DNA of 53,233 nt from Vicinamibacteraceae bacterium (GCA_011525805.1 WYBR01000097.1:1-53233), one strand, 5' to 3'; counted from the stretch's first letter, positions 14,358-23,911 are shown. The notes: generated by a model from the letters alone, not told the origin. Program-made: numbers and translations.

Positions 14358-15920
14358 TTACGGTGTGGTGGGGGCTGCGTTGTTCGTGGTGCTGGTGCGT
14401 TCGCCGAGGACCTTGAGCCGCGTGCCGTCCTTGATCGCGGGTGGCGCGGGCGGATCGAGGACAACACGATCCGTCAGCCGTAGGCCGCTCGTCACGGAGA
14501 TGAAACCTTCGTCTGCGGATGGCGCGGTTGCGATGTCGCGGCGGCGAGCGACGGGGCTTCCGCCACTGGTGTCCACGACCCAGACCTGACCCTTGTCGTC
14601 GCCGAGCGAAGTCACGGCGGCGGAGGGCACCAACAGGGTCATGTCGCCGCTGTCTCCGTCACCGGAAACCGAACTCCCTGTGACGCCGCTGCGGCCCTGC
14701 CGCGATGCCGACGCTGACGCGTGCAGCTTGACGCGGGTGAGCATCTCGGGCTTGAGCACCGGGGAGGGGGCATCGAGCGCGACCTTGAACTGGACGGTGT
14801 TCCGCTGGATGTTGGCCTCGTGAACGACCCGCGACACCACACCGCTGAAGGTCTGATCGGGGAGCGCCTCGGTGCTCACGGTGGCCCGCGTGCCGATGCT
14901 CACCTTCGCGGCGTCGGCTAGGGGCACGTCCACGCGCACCTGCAACTTCGCCGGGTCGTAGACGCGGACGACCGCGCCCATCATGTTCCCGCCCGCGCCC
15001 CCTTCTCCGCCCTTGCCGCTCATGCTGATGCGCGATCCGGGCTCGACAAGGCGCGCGAGCACCACACCCGCGACCGGCGATCGCACCTCCATGCGTGCCA
15101 GCCGCAGTGCAGCCTCGTCGTGCATCACGTGGGCTGCCGCGTGAGCCGATTCGGCTTGCGCGAGAACGGCGCGAGCCTCGGCCACCATCTTCTCGGCCGT
15201 TGCAACCTTCGCCTCCAACCCGCCCAAGCGGATTTCCATGCGGCGGAACGTCCCTTCTGTCAGCCCGCCCGCGGCCACAAGGTCTCGCTTGCGCGAAACT
15301 TCGTCGCGGAGTTCGGTGACGGCGGCCCGCTCGACCTCGACCTGCGACTCGGCGGTCGCGAGTGCTGCGCGAGCTCGCGCGACGTCCGTGTCACGCTCCG
15401 CGACCGCTGCGTCGGCAGCCCGCAGCGCGAGCCGTGCATCGTCGTCGATGAACCGTGCAATCACCTGCCCCGCCTCGATGCGCTCGCCCTCCAGCACCAG
15501 CACCTCTTTGACCACGCCCTCCGCCAGCGCGGGCACGCTTACCGCGTAGGGCGCGGGCTCGATCCACCCCGGAGCCTGCACGGCGACGGGGCCGAGCGGC
15601 GCATCGGTGGGACTGTCCTCGATCGGGTCCGACGCGGCAGCTCTTGCGGTGGTCGCTGGGGCCGCCTTACTTTCCTTCGGGATCGCCGCGGCGACATAAA
15701 CCTCCAGCCGCGGCTGGAGTGCATCGCGGGCGGCATATGCGAGCAGGCCGCCGGTGGCGAGCAGCACGGCGGCGGGGACGAGGAGCCGCGTCGCCCATCG
15801 TGCCTTGGGGCGGGCAATGATCGCGGTGTTTCCCGCCGAAGCGGGCGAGGGGGATGATGTCTGGTCTGTGGCTCGCGGGGCTCGGCGAAGCGCCCGCAGG
15901 TCGGTCGGCGTGCTGGTCAT
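14358..15920 (-). CDS. HlyD-like membrane fusion (adaptor) protein of ABC efflux system
   Basis: 520 aa from ATG 15920, which follows GCAGGAACCACCC. It has one N-terminal membrane helix (about 50-70), a lipoyl-like half (PGWIEPAPYAVSVPALAEGV), a long Ala-rich coiled-coil hairpin (about 170-290), then the returning lipoyl half (RMEVRSPVAGVVLARLVEPG) and beta-barrel domains. The adaptor would bridge the inner-membrane MacB-type transporter encoded just downstream to an outer-membrane channel. No TolC-like gene lies in this operon; the one at 25337-26833 could serve, but that is speculation. Confidence 0.85.
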   Translation of the reverse strand: MTSTPTDLRALRRAPRATDQTSSPSPASAGNTAIIARPKARWATRLLVPAAVLLATGGLLAYAARDALQPRLEVYVAAAIPKESKAAPATTARAAASDPIEDSPTDAPLGPVAVQAPGWIEPAPYAVSVPALAEGVVKEVLVLEGERIEAGQVIARFIDDDARLALRAADAAVAERDTDVARARAALATAESQVEVERAAVTELRDEVSRKRDLVAAGGLTEGTFRRMEIRLGGLEAKVATAEKMVAEARAVLAQAESAHAAAHVMHDEAALRLARMEVRSPVAGVVLARLVEPGSRISMSGKGGEGGAGGNMMGAVVRVYDPAKLQVRVDVPLADAAKVSIGTRATVSTEALPDQTFSGVVSRVVHEANIQRNTVQFKVALDAPSPVLKPEMLTRVKLHASASASRQGRSGVTGSSVSGDGDSGDMTLLVPSAAVTSLGDDKGQVWVVDTSGGSPVARRRDIATAPSADEGFISVTSGLRLTDRVVLDPPAPPAIKDGTRLKVLGERTSTTNNAAPTTP

Positions 15921-16040
15921 GGGTGGTTCCTGCAACGCGCTCAGGAAGAGCGCAGAAATAGGGCACGAACCCCGAGCGTGCGACACGAGATCGCTCGCGC
16001 GAGGACGGTGCGGACGGCGGCCGTCCGTTGCAGGAATGAA

Positions 16041-16499
16041 CTACACCAGCAGCGCGCAGTGCCAACGCAGCGCTTCGCGGTTGGCCTTCAGGAAGGGCGG
16101 GTCGGACGCCCAGCCGGGCAAAGACGGTGCTGCCCGTGCGTCGAGCGTCGGAAGCTCCCACAACACCGCGAGGGCGATTGTCGCCAACGCGTGCAACTGC
16201 TGGTCGAGCACCTGAACTCTGGCCTCGAACTTGACGGCCGTGCCGACCGCCGTGCCCTGGCACGATGGACAGGATGGGCACTTGCGCGGAGCGTGCTCAT
16301 TGCCGTCGCTCGGGGTCTGTTGCTCGTCGCTCGACACTGGGTCGCCGGAGCACCCTTGGCAGCAGGATTCAGACGCCGTCGCAACCTCGTGCCTCCCGCC
16401 GCACACGCTTCCGGTCAGCCCCATGACCTGGCAACAGCACAGCGGCGCGATGACGCCGATGAGCAGGGCGACCAGGATGCGGAGCAGGGGATGACGCAT
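16041..16499 (-). CDS. Small secreted Cys-rich protein
   Basis: 152 aa from ATG 16499. A signal peptide or anchor (MRHPLLRILVALLIGVIAPL) leads directly into CCCQVMG. A cysteine-rich part with ESCCQGC and RKCPSCPSCQ follows, giving several CxxC-type pairs, and the rest is plain helical. The layout suggests a periplasmic thiol metal-ligand protein; no family is recognised. It begins 55 bases after the P-type ATPase gene stop. The intervening gap contains a GATA-N3-TATCGGT palindrome-like element, so it may have its own promoter. Confidence 0.6.
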   Translation of the reverse strand: MRHPLLRILVALLIGVIAPLCCCQVMGLTGSVCGGRHEVATASESCCQGCSGDPVSSDEQQTPSDGNEHAPRKCPSCPSCQGTAVGTAVKFEARVQVLDQQLHALATIALAVLWELPTLDARAAPSLPGWASDPPFLKANREALRWHCALLV

Positions 16500-16502
16500 G
16501 GA

Positions 16503-16520
16503 GCACGATAGTATATCGGT
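16503..16520 (-). promoter_or_regulatory. Inverted repeat CGATA-N3-TATCG upstream of the Cys-rich gene
   Basis: On the minus strand this reads ACCGATATACTATCG. It contains a 5-3-5 palindrome and the -10-like hexamer TATACT, 7 to 20 bases before ATG 16499. A closely similar ACCGATA-N4-TATCA lies before the other small Cys-rich gene (27511). Candidate promoter/operator; no clear -35 box. Confidence 0.3.
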
Positions 16521-16553
16521 CAAAGGCAGGCCGGATTCATTCTACGGGTAGGT

Positions 16554-18725
16554 TCAGGGTGTGTTCGCCGCCTTGGGGGATTGCAGCCCCGCTTTCCTCC
16601 CCAATAACCGGAGGCCGTTCCCGACTACCAGGAGGCTCGCCCCCACATCGGCGATGACCGCCATCCACATCGTCCCCACCCCGGCGATCGTCAGCGCGAA
16701 GAAGACCACCTTGATGCCGATGGCCAGCGTGATGTTCTGAGTCAGGATCGCCCCGGTGCGGCGGGAGAGGCGGATGAACTCGGGCACGCCGCGCAGGTCG
16801 TCCTGCATGAGGGCCACGTCGGCGGTTTCGAGGGCGGTGTCGGTGCCCGCCGCGCCCATCGCAAAGCCGATGGTGCTCTTGGCGAGGGCCGGGGCGTCGT
16901 TGACGCCGTCGCCGACCATGCCGATCGCGTCCCCGTGCTGCTTCGTGAGTCGCTCGATCTCGGCAAGTTTGTCCTCGGGGAGCATCCCGCCCTTGGCCTC
17001 GTCGATGCCGACGATCTTGGCGATGGCCGACGCGGTGGTCTGGTTGTCGCCCGAGAGCATGAGCGTCTTGATGCCCATGTCGTGCAATGACTTGATGGCT
17101 TCGACGCTGCTCTCGCGTGGCGTGTCGGCGACCGCGATGACGCCCAGCACCTTGCTCTCCGACGCGACCACCACCGTCGTCTTGCCCTGCACCTCGAAGT
17201 GTCCAAGCACCGCCTCAACTTCTAGCGAGCAGACCGTTCGCTCCTCGGCGAGACGATGGTTGCCGACGAAGTACGCCGCGCCGCCGATACGGCCCTCGAC
17301 GCCCCGGCCCGTGAGCGACTTGAAGTTCTCGACGCTCGCCCGCTCGCCCTTCCACGCCGCCACCACCGCGAGCGCGACCGGGTGATGCGAGAGCGCATCC
17401 AGACTCGCCGCGATCCGCAGCACCTCGTCCTTGCTCGTGGCTCCGATGGGCTGCACGTCTGTCACTCTGGGCTTGCCCTCGGTGATCGTCCCGGTCTTGT
17501 CCATCGCGACGACCTTGAGTTTGCGGCCATTCTCCAGGTGAACGCCGCCCTTGATGAGGATGCCGCGGCGCGCCGCCGCCGTCAGGCCGCTGACGACCGT
17601 CACGGGCGTCGAGATCACCAGGGCGCACGGGCACGCGATCACCAGCAGCACCAGCGCCTTGTAGAGCCACGGGTAGAACGGCTGCCCGAACGCGAGCCAC
17701 GGCACCACGGCGATGAGCACCGGGACGATGCAGACGATCGGCGTGTAGACCCGGGCGAAGTTGTCCACGAACCGCTGCGTCGGCGCTCGGCTTCCCTGCG
17801 CTTCCTGCACCGTCCTGATGATCTTGGCGAGCGTGGTCTGGTCCTTGCCGCCGGTAGTCTTGAACTCCAGCACGCCCGACTCGTTGATGGTCCCCGCGAA
17901 GACCTTGTCGCCGATCTTCTTGTCCACCGGCACGCTTTCGCCCGTCACCGGGGCCTGATTCACGCTCGATTCGCCCTCGACCACGATGCCGTCGAGCGCG
18001 AGCCGCTCGCCGGGCTTCACCTGTACGACCGCGCCCACGACGACCTCGCCCGCGCGCGTCACCATCCACGAGCCGTCCGGCTGCTTCACGCTCGCCTCAT
18101 CAGGAGCCATCGCCATCAGGCCCTTGACGGCGTTGCGGGCGCGGTCCAGAGCCTTTTTCTCGATCAGTTCGGCGAGGGCGAACAGGAACGTGACGAGCGC
18201 GATCTCCGGCCACGCGCCGATCACCGCCCCGCCGATGATCGCCACCGTCATCAGGAAGTTGATGTTGAGCGTGAAGGTCTTGAGCGCGACCCAGCCCTTC
18301 TTCAAGGTCGGCAGGCCGCCGAGAAGGATCGACACGACCGACGCCGCGATCACCGGCCACGAGGTCTCCTTCATGCCCGCGAAGTACATCGCCTCCGCGC
18401 TGCCCGCGAGCAGCCCCGCCAAGCAAAACGCCCCTGATCGCCAAAGCCGCATGGACTGAGAAGGTCCCGGTATCCCGGAGATTGGGAAGGTACAGTCTTC
18501 CTCGCGATCGGCCGCCGAGGCAACTATTCCGGGCAGACCGATGGCGCTCAGTTCTGACAGAATCCGGCTCGTTTCGATTGAATCGGCGTGCTTGACTGCT
18601 ACGCGGCGAAGCATCAACTCGCAGCGGACGTCAGTCACGCCGTCAATACCGAGCAACGCCCGGCGGATGACGGTTTCCTCGGTCGGGCAGTCCATCCCCG
18701 AAACATGGATCCTGGTGAGTCTCAT
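16554..18725 (-). CDS. P1B-type metal ATPase, Zn/Cd type
   Basis: 723 aa. An N-terminal HMA-like domain has GMDCPTEE (about residues 10-17); the P-type hallmarks are TGES (261-264), the transmembrane metal site C-P-C (365-367), DKTGT with phosphorylated Asp409, and MVGDGVNDAPAL in the hinge. The GMDC(P/A)xEE form and CPC are those of ZntA/CadA-type exporters of Zn2+, Cd2+, Pb2+ or Co2+, rather than the GMTCxxC of copper pumps. It overlaps the lipoprotein gene by 4 bases. It would pump metal from cytoplasm to periplasm, complementing the RND system that clears the periplasm. Confidence 0.92.
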   Translation of the reverse strand: MRLTRIHVSGMDCPTEETVIRRALLGIDGVTDVRCELMLRRVAVKHADSIETSRILSELSAIGLPGIVASAADREEDCTFPISGIPGPSQSMRLWRSGAFCLAGLLAGSAEAMYFAGMKETSWPVIAASVVSILLGGLPTLKKGWVALKTFTLNINFLMTVAIIGGAVIGAWPEIALVTFLFALAELIEKKALDRARNAVKGLMAMAPDEASVKQPDGSWMVTRAGEVVVGAVVQVKPGERLALDGIVVEGESSVNQAPVTGESVPVDKKIGDKVFAGTINESGVLEFKTTGGKDQTTLAKIIRTVQEAQGSRAPTQRFVDNFARVYTPIVCIVPVLIAVVPWLAFGQPFYPWLYKALVLLVIACPCALVISTPVTVVSGLTAAARRGILIKGGVHLENGRKLKVVAMDKTGTITEGKPRVTDVQPIGATSKDEVLRIAASLDALSHHPVALAVVAAWKGERASVENFKSLTGRGVEGRIGGAAYFVGNHRLAEERTVCSLEVEAVLGHFEVQGKTTVVVASESKVLGVIAVADTPRESSVEAIKSLHDMGIKTLMLSGDNQTTASAIAKIVGIDEAKGGMLPEDKLAEIERLTKQHGDAIGMVGDGVNDAPALAKSTIGFAMGAAGTDTALETADVALMQDDLRGVPEFIRLSRRTGAILTQNITLAIGIKVVFFALTIAGVGTMWMAVIADVGASLLVVGNGLRLLGRKAGLQSPKAANTP

Positions 18726-19177
18726 CGGGGCGTCGCGGAATTCTCGTGTGCTCCTTGCTCGAGCCGCACCCGGACTTTCGACCCCGCGGGCGGCAACCCG
18801 GGGAATCGCACGGAGAACTTGGCATGCTTCGGGCCTGCCTGCACTCGACGCGACGCACCTCGGGGGCCGAGTTGCGTGGAGTGAGATGTAGAAGCCCGGC
18901 CATAGTTCACGATCGCATCGTGGACCACAACGCCGTCGGAGGTCGTGACGGTGATGTCAAGGTGCCCCCCGGCGACGGCTTCCTCCTCGTCGAGTTGCCC
19001 GCTAACGAGCAAGTCTCCATCAGCGCTTTCCACGGTGGGTGTGTGAGCCAGCGGCTGCGTTGACGCCGATTCAATCGTTATGTCACCTGTTGACACTAAG
19101 TCCGAGCGTGGGGTTGCACATCCGCCGAGGAGCGTGAGACCAGAAATCAAGACGAGGCAGAGAATGATATTTTGCAT
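18722..19177 (-). CDS. Small lipoprotein heading the P-type ATPase operon
   Basis: 151 aa with a signal peptide and lipobox L-G-G-C at about residues 17-20 (GGCATPRSDL). The mature part contains GGHLDITVTTSDGVVVHDAI and PGLPPAGSKVRVRLE, which echo the ordering of the C-terminal domains of the two His-rich proteins at 19343-19975 and 20078-20638 (HLDI..., then P.P..(A/S)KLW(I/V)E). A divergent homologue of that domain without the His-rich insert is my inference. ATG overlap of 4 bases with the ATPase gene. It starts after the hairpin that ends the upstream operon. Confidence 0.6.
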   Translation of the reverse strand: MQNIILCLVLISGLTLLGGCATPRSDLVSTGDITIESASTQPLAHTPTVESADGDLLVSGQLDEEEAVAGGHLDITVTTSDGVVVHDAIVNYGRASTSHSTQLGPRGASRRVQAGPKHAKFSVRFPGLPPAGSKVRVRLEQGAHENSATPR

Positions 19178-19298
19178 GAATGAAACCCTCTAGACATAGT
19201 CAAGACGTTGTGCACATGTGCTGGGATCGACAGGCCGCCCGGGAACGAAAGTCTCGCAGTCCGCCGTGTCGCTGTTCATCGTACGTGACGACTTGCCC

Positions 19299-19332
19299 GA
19301 GCCCGGCGCGGGGCCTTCACCGCGCCGGGCTC
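19299..19332 (-). terminator. Strong hairpin ending the RND operon
   Basis: GAGCCCGGCGCGG (19299-19311) pairs perfectly with CCGCGCCGGGCTC (19320-19332), a 13-bp stem with an 8-base loop. It lies 11 bases past the stop of the His-rich gene. There is no clear T-run on the minus strand, so it may act by blocking or stabilising the transcript end. It separates the two minus-strand operons. Confidence 0.6.
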
Positions 19333-19342
19333 GCTCCAGCTC

Positions 19343-19975
19343 TTACCTTGAGATTGCGAGCCCCCCGACGGACTTACTCCCCTTGCCGTCATCGATCTCG
19401 ATCCAGAGTTTGGCGTTCGCCGGGATGGGGTTGGGCACATCCACGTGGGCGTGGTACTCGGGGCCCGCGCCGTCGGCCTTGCCCTTCATCGCGCCCTTGC
19501 CGTCCTGAGCGCCGACCCAGAAGCGGATCGCGGAGGCCTTGGCCGTGCTGCCGGAGAGTTTGATATCCAGGTGGGCTTCCGCGCCCGCCTTGATCTCGCC
19601 CGAAACCGTCACGGTCCACGCGCCGATGGTGGCCGTGCCGATCGCGCCGCCCTCGCCGTGACCGTGGTCGCCGTGGTCGCCTCCGGCCTTGCCCGCAGGC
19701 GATGCCGTTGCGGGCTTGGCGTGGTCATGCCCGTCGCCCTCTTCGTGATCGTGGCCGTCCTTGCATTCGGCGCACGCGCCATGCGCAACCATCTTGAGGG
19801 TGTTGCCCTCGCGCAGCCAGAGGTGGGCCTCGCCGTCGTCGGCGGTGACGAAGTACTGCGTGTCGGCGGGGCCGCCTTGCGCGGCTCCTTGCCCCATCAT
19901 CGCGGCGGCGGCGACAGTCAATGCAGCGCCCGCGACAAGACCAAGAACGATGGACGAACGATTCGGACTCTTCAT
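19343..19975 (-). CDS. His-rich periplasmic protein, paralogue A
   Basis: 210 aa with a signal peptide (about residues 1-34). The mature protein has an AECKDGHDHEEGDGHDHAKP stretch and a second HGDHGHGEGG, which are His/Asp metal-ligand clusters. A C-terminal domain follows (AIRFWVGAQDGKGAMKGKAD, then YHAHVDVP, PANAKLWIEID) that is clearly homologous to the neighbour at 20078-20638. It probably buffers Zn or related ions in the periplasm for the CzcCBA-like pump. Last gene before the hairpin. Confidence 0.65.
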   Translation of the reverse strand: MKSPNRSSIVLGLVAGAALTVAAAAMMGQGAAQGGPADTQYFVTADDGEAHLWLREGNTLKMVAHGACAECKDGHDHEEGDGHDHAKPATASPAGKAGGDHGDHGHGEGGAIGTATIGAWTVTVSGEIKAGAEAHLDIKLSGSTAKASAIRFWVGAQDGKGAMKGKADGAGPEYHAHVDVPNPIPANAKLWIEIDDGKGSKSVGGLAISR

Positions 19976-20077
19976 GGTGATGCTCCAAAGCGAGGCGGTC
20001 GGACGCGGGCCGCCGGGATGTATCGTGTGAATGCCGCCCGGCCGCGCCGCCGGGAGAACGTGCGCTCCGCGCTCGGT

Positions 20078-20638
20078 TTACGACTTGAGATCAAACCCGA
20101 CGATGTGCTTCTCACCCTTGGCCGTCTCGACTTCGACCCAGAGTTTGCTGCCAGCGGGCAGCGGACTGGGCACTTCGGCGTGGGCGTGCCAACCGTCGCC
20201 CTCGGCCTCGGCCTTGCCTTTGACCGAGCCCTTGCCGTCCTGCGTGCCGACCCACGCGCGAACCGCCGCGGGCTTGCCGGCGCCGCCGGTGACGCTGATG
20301 TCGAACGTCGCTTCCTTCCCGGCCTCCACGCCGCCCTCGCGAGCGGCGACGATGGTCATGCCCCCCGCCGACTGGCTGCCCAGTTCAGTCTTGGGTCCGT
20401 GCCCGTGTCCGTCCTTGTGGTCGTGGTCGTCCCCATCCTTATGGTCGTGCTTCTCGCCCGCCTTATGGTCGTGCCCGTCGCCGTCCTTGTGGTCGTGGCC
20501 GTCGGACTTCGCGGCTCCGGTTGACCCGGCGGCGGGCTTGGTGGGGGTCTCGGCCTTCTTCTCGCACGCCGTCATCGAGAGGGCGAGCGCGAGGGCGGGC
20601 AGGGCAAACGTGAGCGTGAGCGAACGAACTGTCTTCAT
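20078..20638 (-). CDS. His-rich lipoprotein, paralogue B
   Basis: 186 aa. Lipobox S-M-T-A-C at about residues 21-25, then a repetitive His/Asp/Lys stretch with four HDHKDGD-like units (about 46-80). The C-terminal domain (AVRAWVGTQDGKGSVKGKAE, WHAHAEVP, PAGSKLWVEVE) is the same as in paralogue A. The operon position, 15 bases after the RND pump gene, suggests a periplasmic metal-binding accessory anchored by lipid. The repeats use mixed codons. Confidence 0.65.
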   Translation of the reverse strand: MKTVRSLTLTFALPALALALSMTACEKKAETPTKPAAGSTGAAKSDGHDHKDGDGHDHKAGEKHDHKDGDDHDHKDGHGHGPKTELGSQSAGGMTIVAAREGGVEAGKEATFDISVTGGAGKPAAVRAWVGTQDGKGSVKGKAEAEGDGWHAHAEVPSPLPAGSKLWVEVETAKGEKHIVGFDLKS

Positions 20639-20653
20639 GATGCGGACTCCTTA

Positions 20654-23600
20654 TTACAGGTTGGTGGACACGGGCTTGTTGGGTGAGCGACGCAGCAGGC
20701 GGGCGAAGAGCCCCGGACTGTTCCGGGCTTCACGCTTCACCTTGAACGCCAGCGCGTAACCCGCGGGGACGACGAACAGGTTGAGGAACGTAGATGAAAC
20801 GAGCCCGCCCAGCACGACGATGGCCAGTGGGGCGAGCAGTTCGCTGCCGGGTTTGCCCTTGGCAAGCGCCAGCGGCACCAGCCCGAGCGCGGCGGCGAGG
20901 GCCGTCATCAGGATCGGCACCAGCCGCTCCAGCGATCCTTGAATGATCGACTCGCCGATGGACTTGCCCTCGTGCTGCTGGAGGTGATCGTAGTGGTTGA
21001 CGAGCAGGATGCCGTTGCGGACGGCGATGCCGAAGAGGGTCACAAAACCCACCATGCTGGCGATGGAGATGACCGGCGCGATGTAGCGGCTCGAAGACAG
21101 CCCAAAGAGCGCCAGCGTGTTGCCGATGAGCGCCGGGCTCTCGGTCAGATAGATGGCCGCGATGCCGCCGATGAGCGCCAGCGGCAGGTTGAGCATGACG
21201 AGCAAGGCCACTCGGGCCTTGCCCGTCGACAGTTGCAAGAGCAGGAACATGAAGACCGCCACGCCCGCCCCCATGATGAGGATCGTGCGGCTGGCGGATT
21301 GCTGGGCCTCAAACTGCCCGCCGTAGTGGACGGTGTACCCGGCCTTCTGCACGATCGGGTCCACCTTGGCCTGCACCTGTGCGACGAGCTGCCCGAGGTT
21401 GTAGCCGTCGGCGACGTTGGTTGAGATGACGGCCTTGCGCTGGGCATTCTCGCGGGCGATCAAGTTACTGGTCTTCTCCGGCCCGATGTCGGCCACTTCG
21501 CGCAATCGCACAATCGCCCCGCCCACGCCCCGCAGTTGCAGGTCCATGATCTGGTCGATCCGCTCCCGCTCGCTCTCGGCCAGACGCACGACCATCTCGT
21601 ATCGGCGCACGCCCTGGTTCACCTCAGCGACGGTCTCGCCGTAGAGGGCTTGCTGCACCTGCTCGGCGGCCGCGCCGGGCGAAAGCCCCGCGGCGACCAG
21701 GTCCTGCGGGCGGTAGCGGATGGGCAGCGAGGTGATCATGATCTCGCGGTTGGCCGCGACATCGCGCGTGCCGGGGATGGGCTTGATCGCCGCCTCGATC
21801 TCCTTGGCGAGCGAGCGCAGGACGTTGAGGTCGTCGCCGTAGACGTTGATCGCGATGGCCGCGGGCGTGCCCGAGAGGACGTGGGAGAGACGGTGCTCGA
21901 TGGGCTGGCCCACCATCGTGGTAATGCCCGGGATGTTGGCGATGATGCGATCGATCTCGGCCCTGACGCTGTTCTGGTCCACGCCCGCCTTGATCGTCAC
22001 CTCGACCTCGGAACTGCTCACCGGCTCGGCGTGCTCGTCGCGCTCGGCGCGGCCCGTACGCCGCGTCACGCTCGACACACCCTCGATCTTGGAGAGTTGC
22101 GCCTCGACGCCCAGGGCTAGGCGGTTGCTCTCGACGAGCGACGTGCCCGGGGGTGCGAGCAGGAAGACCGTGAACGTGCCCTCCTTGAACGCGGGCAGGA
22201 ACGACGTGCCGAAGGTGGACATGAGCACCAGCGACAGGGCCGTCAGCAGTCCCGCGCCGCCCAGCACCACGCCCCGGTTGCGGACGCTGGCGCGGAGGGT
22301 CGGCTCGTAGCCCCGCTTGAGTTTGCGAACCAGCCACCCGTCATGTTCGCCATGTCCCCCCGCTGCGTGCCCGTCCTTGTTCTTCTTGCCGAACGATCCC
22401 GCGAAGAGCCACTTGCACAGCGCGGGCGTGACGGTCAGTGCCACGATGAGCGACGCCATGATCGAGATGATGTACGCGATGCCCAAGGGCTGGAAGAAGC
22501 GGCCTTCAAGCCCCTGCAGGAAGAGCAGCGGCACGAAGACCATACAAATGATGATCGTCGCGAACACCACCGACGAGCGGATCTCGTTGCTGGCGTTGTA
22601 GATGATCTCCACCAGCCCCTTGCGCTCGCCTTCGGGCAGTCCTTCGTTCTCATTCAGCCGCCGCAGCACGTTTTCCACGTCGATGATGGCGTCGTCCACC
22701 AGTTCGCCGATGGCCACCGCCAGGCCGCCCAGCGTCATGACGTTGATCGACAGCCCCCATGCCCAGAGCAGCAGCACCGCCACCGCGAGCGAGAGCGGTA
22801 ACGCCGTGAGCGTCACGATTGTTGCCCGCACGTTGAGCAAAAAGAGGATGAGGATGACCGCCACGATGATCGACGCCTCGATCAAGACCTTGACGACGTT
22901 GTTGATCGACCGCTCGATAAACCGCGCGGCCCGGAAGGGGTCGCGGTTCAGGACCATCCCCTTGGGCATGGCCTTCTCCATCTGGTCCAGCACGCCGTCG
23001 ATCTGCGTGGTCATGTTGAGCGTGTTGGTGCCCGGGCTTTTCTGCACGCTGACGACCACGCCCGGCATCGCCCGGTCGGTTGCGGTGCCGCGCTTGGGCG
23101 AGGGGCCCAGTTGCACATCGGCCACTTGCCCGATCGTGACCGCCGCGCCGTTGTGGTAGCGCACCAGCGTGTTCTTGATGTCCTCGGCGCTGGTCACGCG
23201 GGCGGTCTGGCGGATGGGCAGTTCCTGGTTCTCCCAGTTGGGAACGTACCCCGCGCTGGCCGTCGAGTGCGCGCCCTTGGCCGCCTCGACCACGTCGCTG
23301 ATCGTCAGCCCGTAGAGGGCGAGTTGGTCCTGCCTGACGTTGATCTGATACTGCGGCAACTCCCCGCCGATGGCGACCACCTGGGCCACGCCCGGGACCG
23401 CGAGGAGTTTGTTCCGCAGGTCAAACTCCGCGAACGAGCGCATGTCCAGCGGGCTGACCGAGCCGTCGGGCGAGGACAAGGCCATGAGCATGATCTCGCC
23501 GGTGATGCTGGTCACGGGCGTGATCTCGGCGTGCGTGTCGGGCGGGAGCGACTCACGCACCGCCGACAGCCGCTCGGAGACGAGCTGCCGCGCGCGGTAG

Positions 23601-23908
23601 ATGTCGGTGCCCCAATCAAACTCGACCCACACGATCGAAAGACTCGTCGCCGAGGCACTCCGGACCCGCCGCGTCCCCGGCAGGCCGTTGACCGCCGTCT
23701 CGATCGGGAAGGTGACGTTGAGCTCCACCTCGTCAGCCGCAAGCCCGCCCGCCTCGGTCATCACGACCACCGTGGGCGCGTTGAGTTCCGGGAAGACATC
23801 CACCGGCATGTCCTTGACCTTGATCCCGGCGAAGACGAGCAGCACCCCCGCCAGCACGACGACGAGAGACGACTGCCGCAGAGAGAACGCGATGAGTTTG
23901 GCGAGCAT
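20654..23908 (-). CDS. RND heavy-metal efflux pump, CzcA/CusA family
   Basis: 1084 aa with two halves of six membrane helices and the periplasmic porter domains typical of HME-RND pumps. It begins MLAKLIAFSLRQSSLVVVLA. The helix-4 signature is AIGELVDDAIIDVENV (about residues 399-414). This keeps the D..D..E framework but differs from the DFGxxVDGAV form of Co/Zn/Cd pumps and from AIGAMVDAAI of CusA, so the substrate cannot be read from it. A His-rich cytoplasmic-loop segment (KDGHAAGGHGEHDG) lies near residue 525. It starts 3 bases after the adaptor gene. Confidence 0.92.
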   Translation of the reverse strand: MLAKLIAFSLRQSSLVVVLAGVLLVFAGIKVKDMPVDVFPELNAPTVVVMTEAGGLAADEVELNVTFPIETAVNGLPGTRRVRSASATSLSIVWVEFDWGTDIYRARQLVSERLSAVRESLPPDTHAEITPVTSITGEIMLMALSSPDGSVSPLDMRSFAEFDLRNKLLAVPGVAQVVAIGGELPQYQINVRQDQLALYGLTISDVVEAAKGAHSTASAGYVPNWENQELPIRQTARVTSAEDIKNTLVRYHNGAAVTIGQVADVQLGPSPKRGTATDRAMPGVVVSVQKSPGTNTLNMTTQIDGVLDQMEKAMPKGMVLNRDPFRAARFIERSINNVVKVLIEASIIVAVILILFLLNVRATIVTLTALPLSLAVAVLLLWAWGLSINVMTLGGLAVAIGELVDDAIIDVENVLRRLNENEGLPEGERKGLVEIIYNASNEIRSSVVFATIIICMVFVPLLFLQGLEGRFFQPLGIAYIISIMASLIVALTVTPALCKWLFAGSFGKKNKDGHAAGGHGEHDGWLVRKLKRGYEPTLRASVRNRGVVLGGAGLLTALSLVLMSTFGTSFLPAFKEGTFTVFLLAPPGTSLVESNRLALGVEAQLSKIEGVSSVTRRTGRAERDEHAEPVSSSEVEVTIKAGVDQNSVRAEIDRIIANIPGITTMVGQPIEHRLSHVLSGTPAAIAINVYGDDLNVLRSLAKEIEAAIKPIPGTRDVAANREIMITSLPIRYRPQDLVAAGLSPGAAAEQVQQALYGETVAEVNQGVRRYEMVVRLAESERERIDQIMDLQLRGVGGAIVRLREVADIGPEKTSNLIARENAQRKAVISTNVADGYNLGQLVAQVQAKVDPIVQKAGYTVHYGGQFEAQQSASRTILIMGAGVAVFMFLLLQLSTGKARVALLVMLNLPLALIGGIAAIYLTESPALIGNTLALFGLSSSRYIAPVISIASMVGFVTLFGIAVRNGILLVNHYDHLQQHEGKSIGESIIQGSLERLVPILMTALAAALGLVPLALAKGKPGSELLAPLAIVVLGGLVSSTFLNLFVVPAGYALAFKVKREARNSPGLFARLLRRSPNKPVSTNL

Positions 23909-23911
23909 GGG

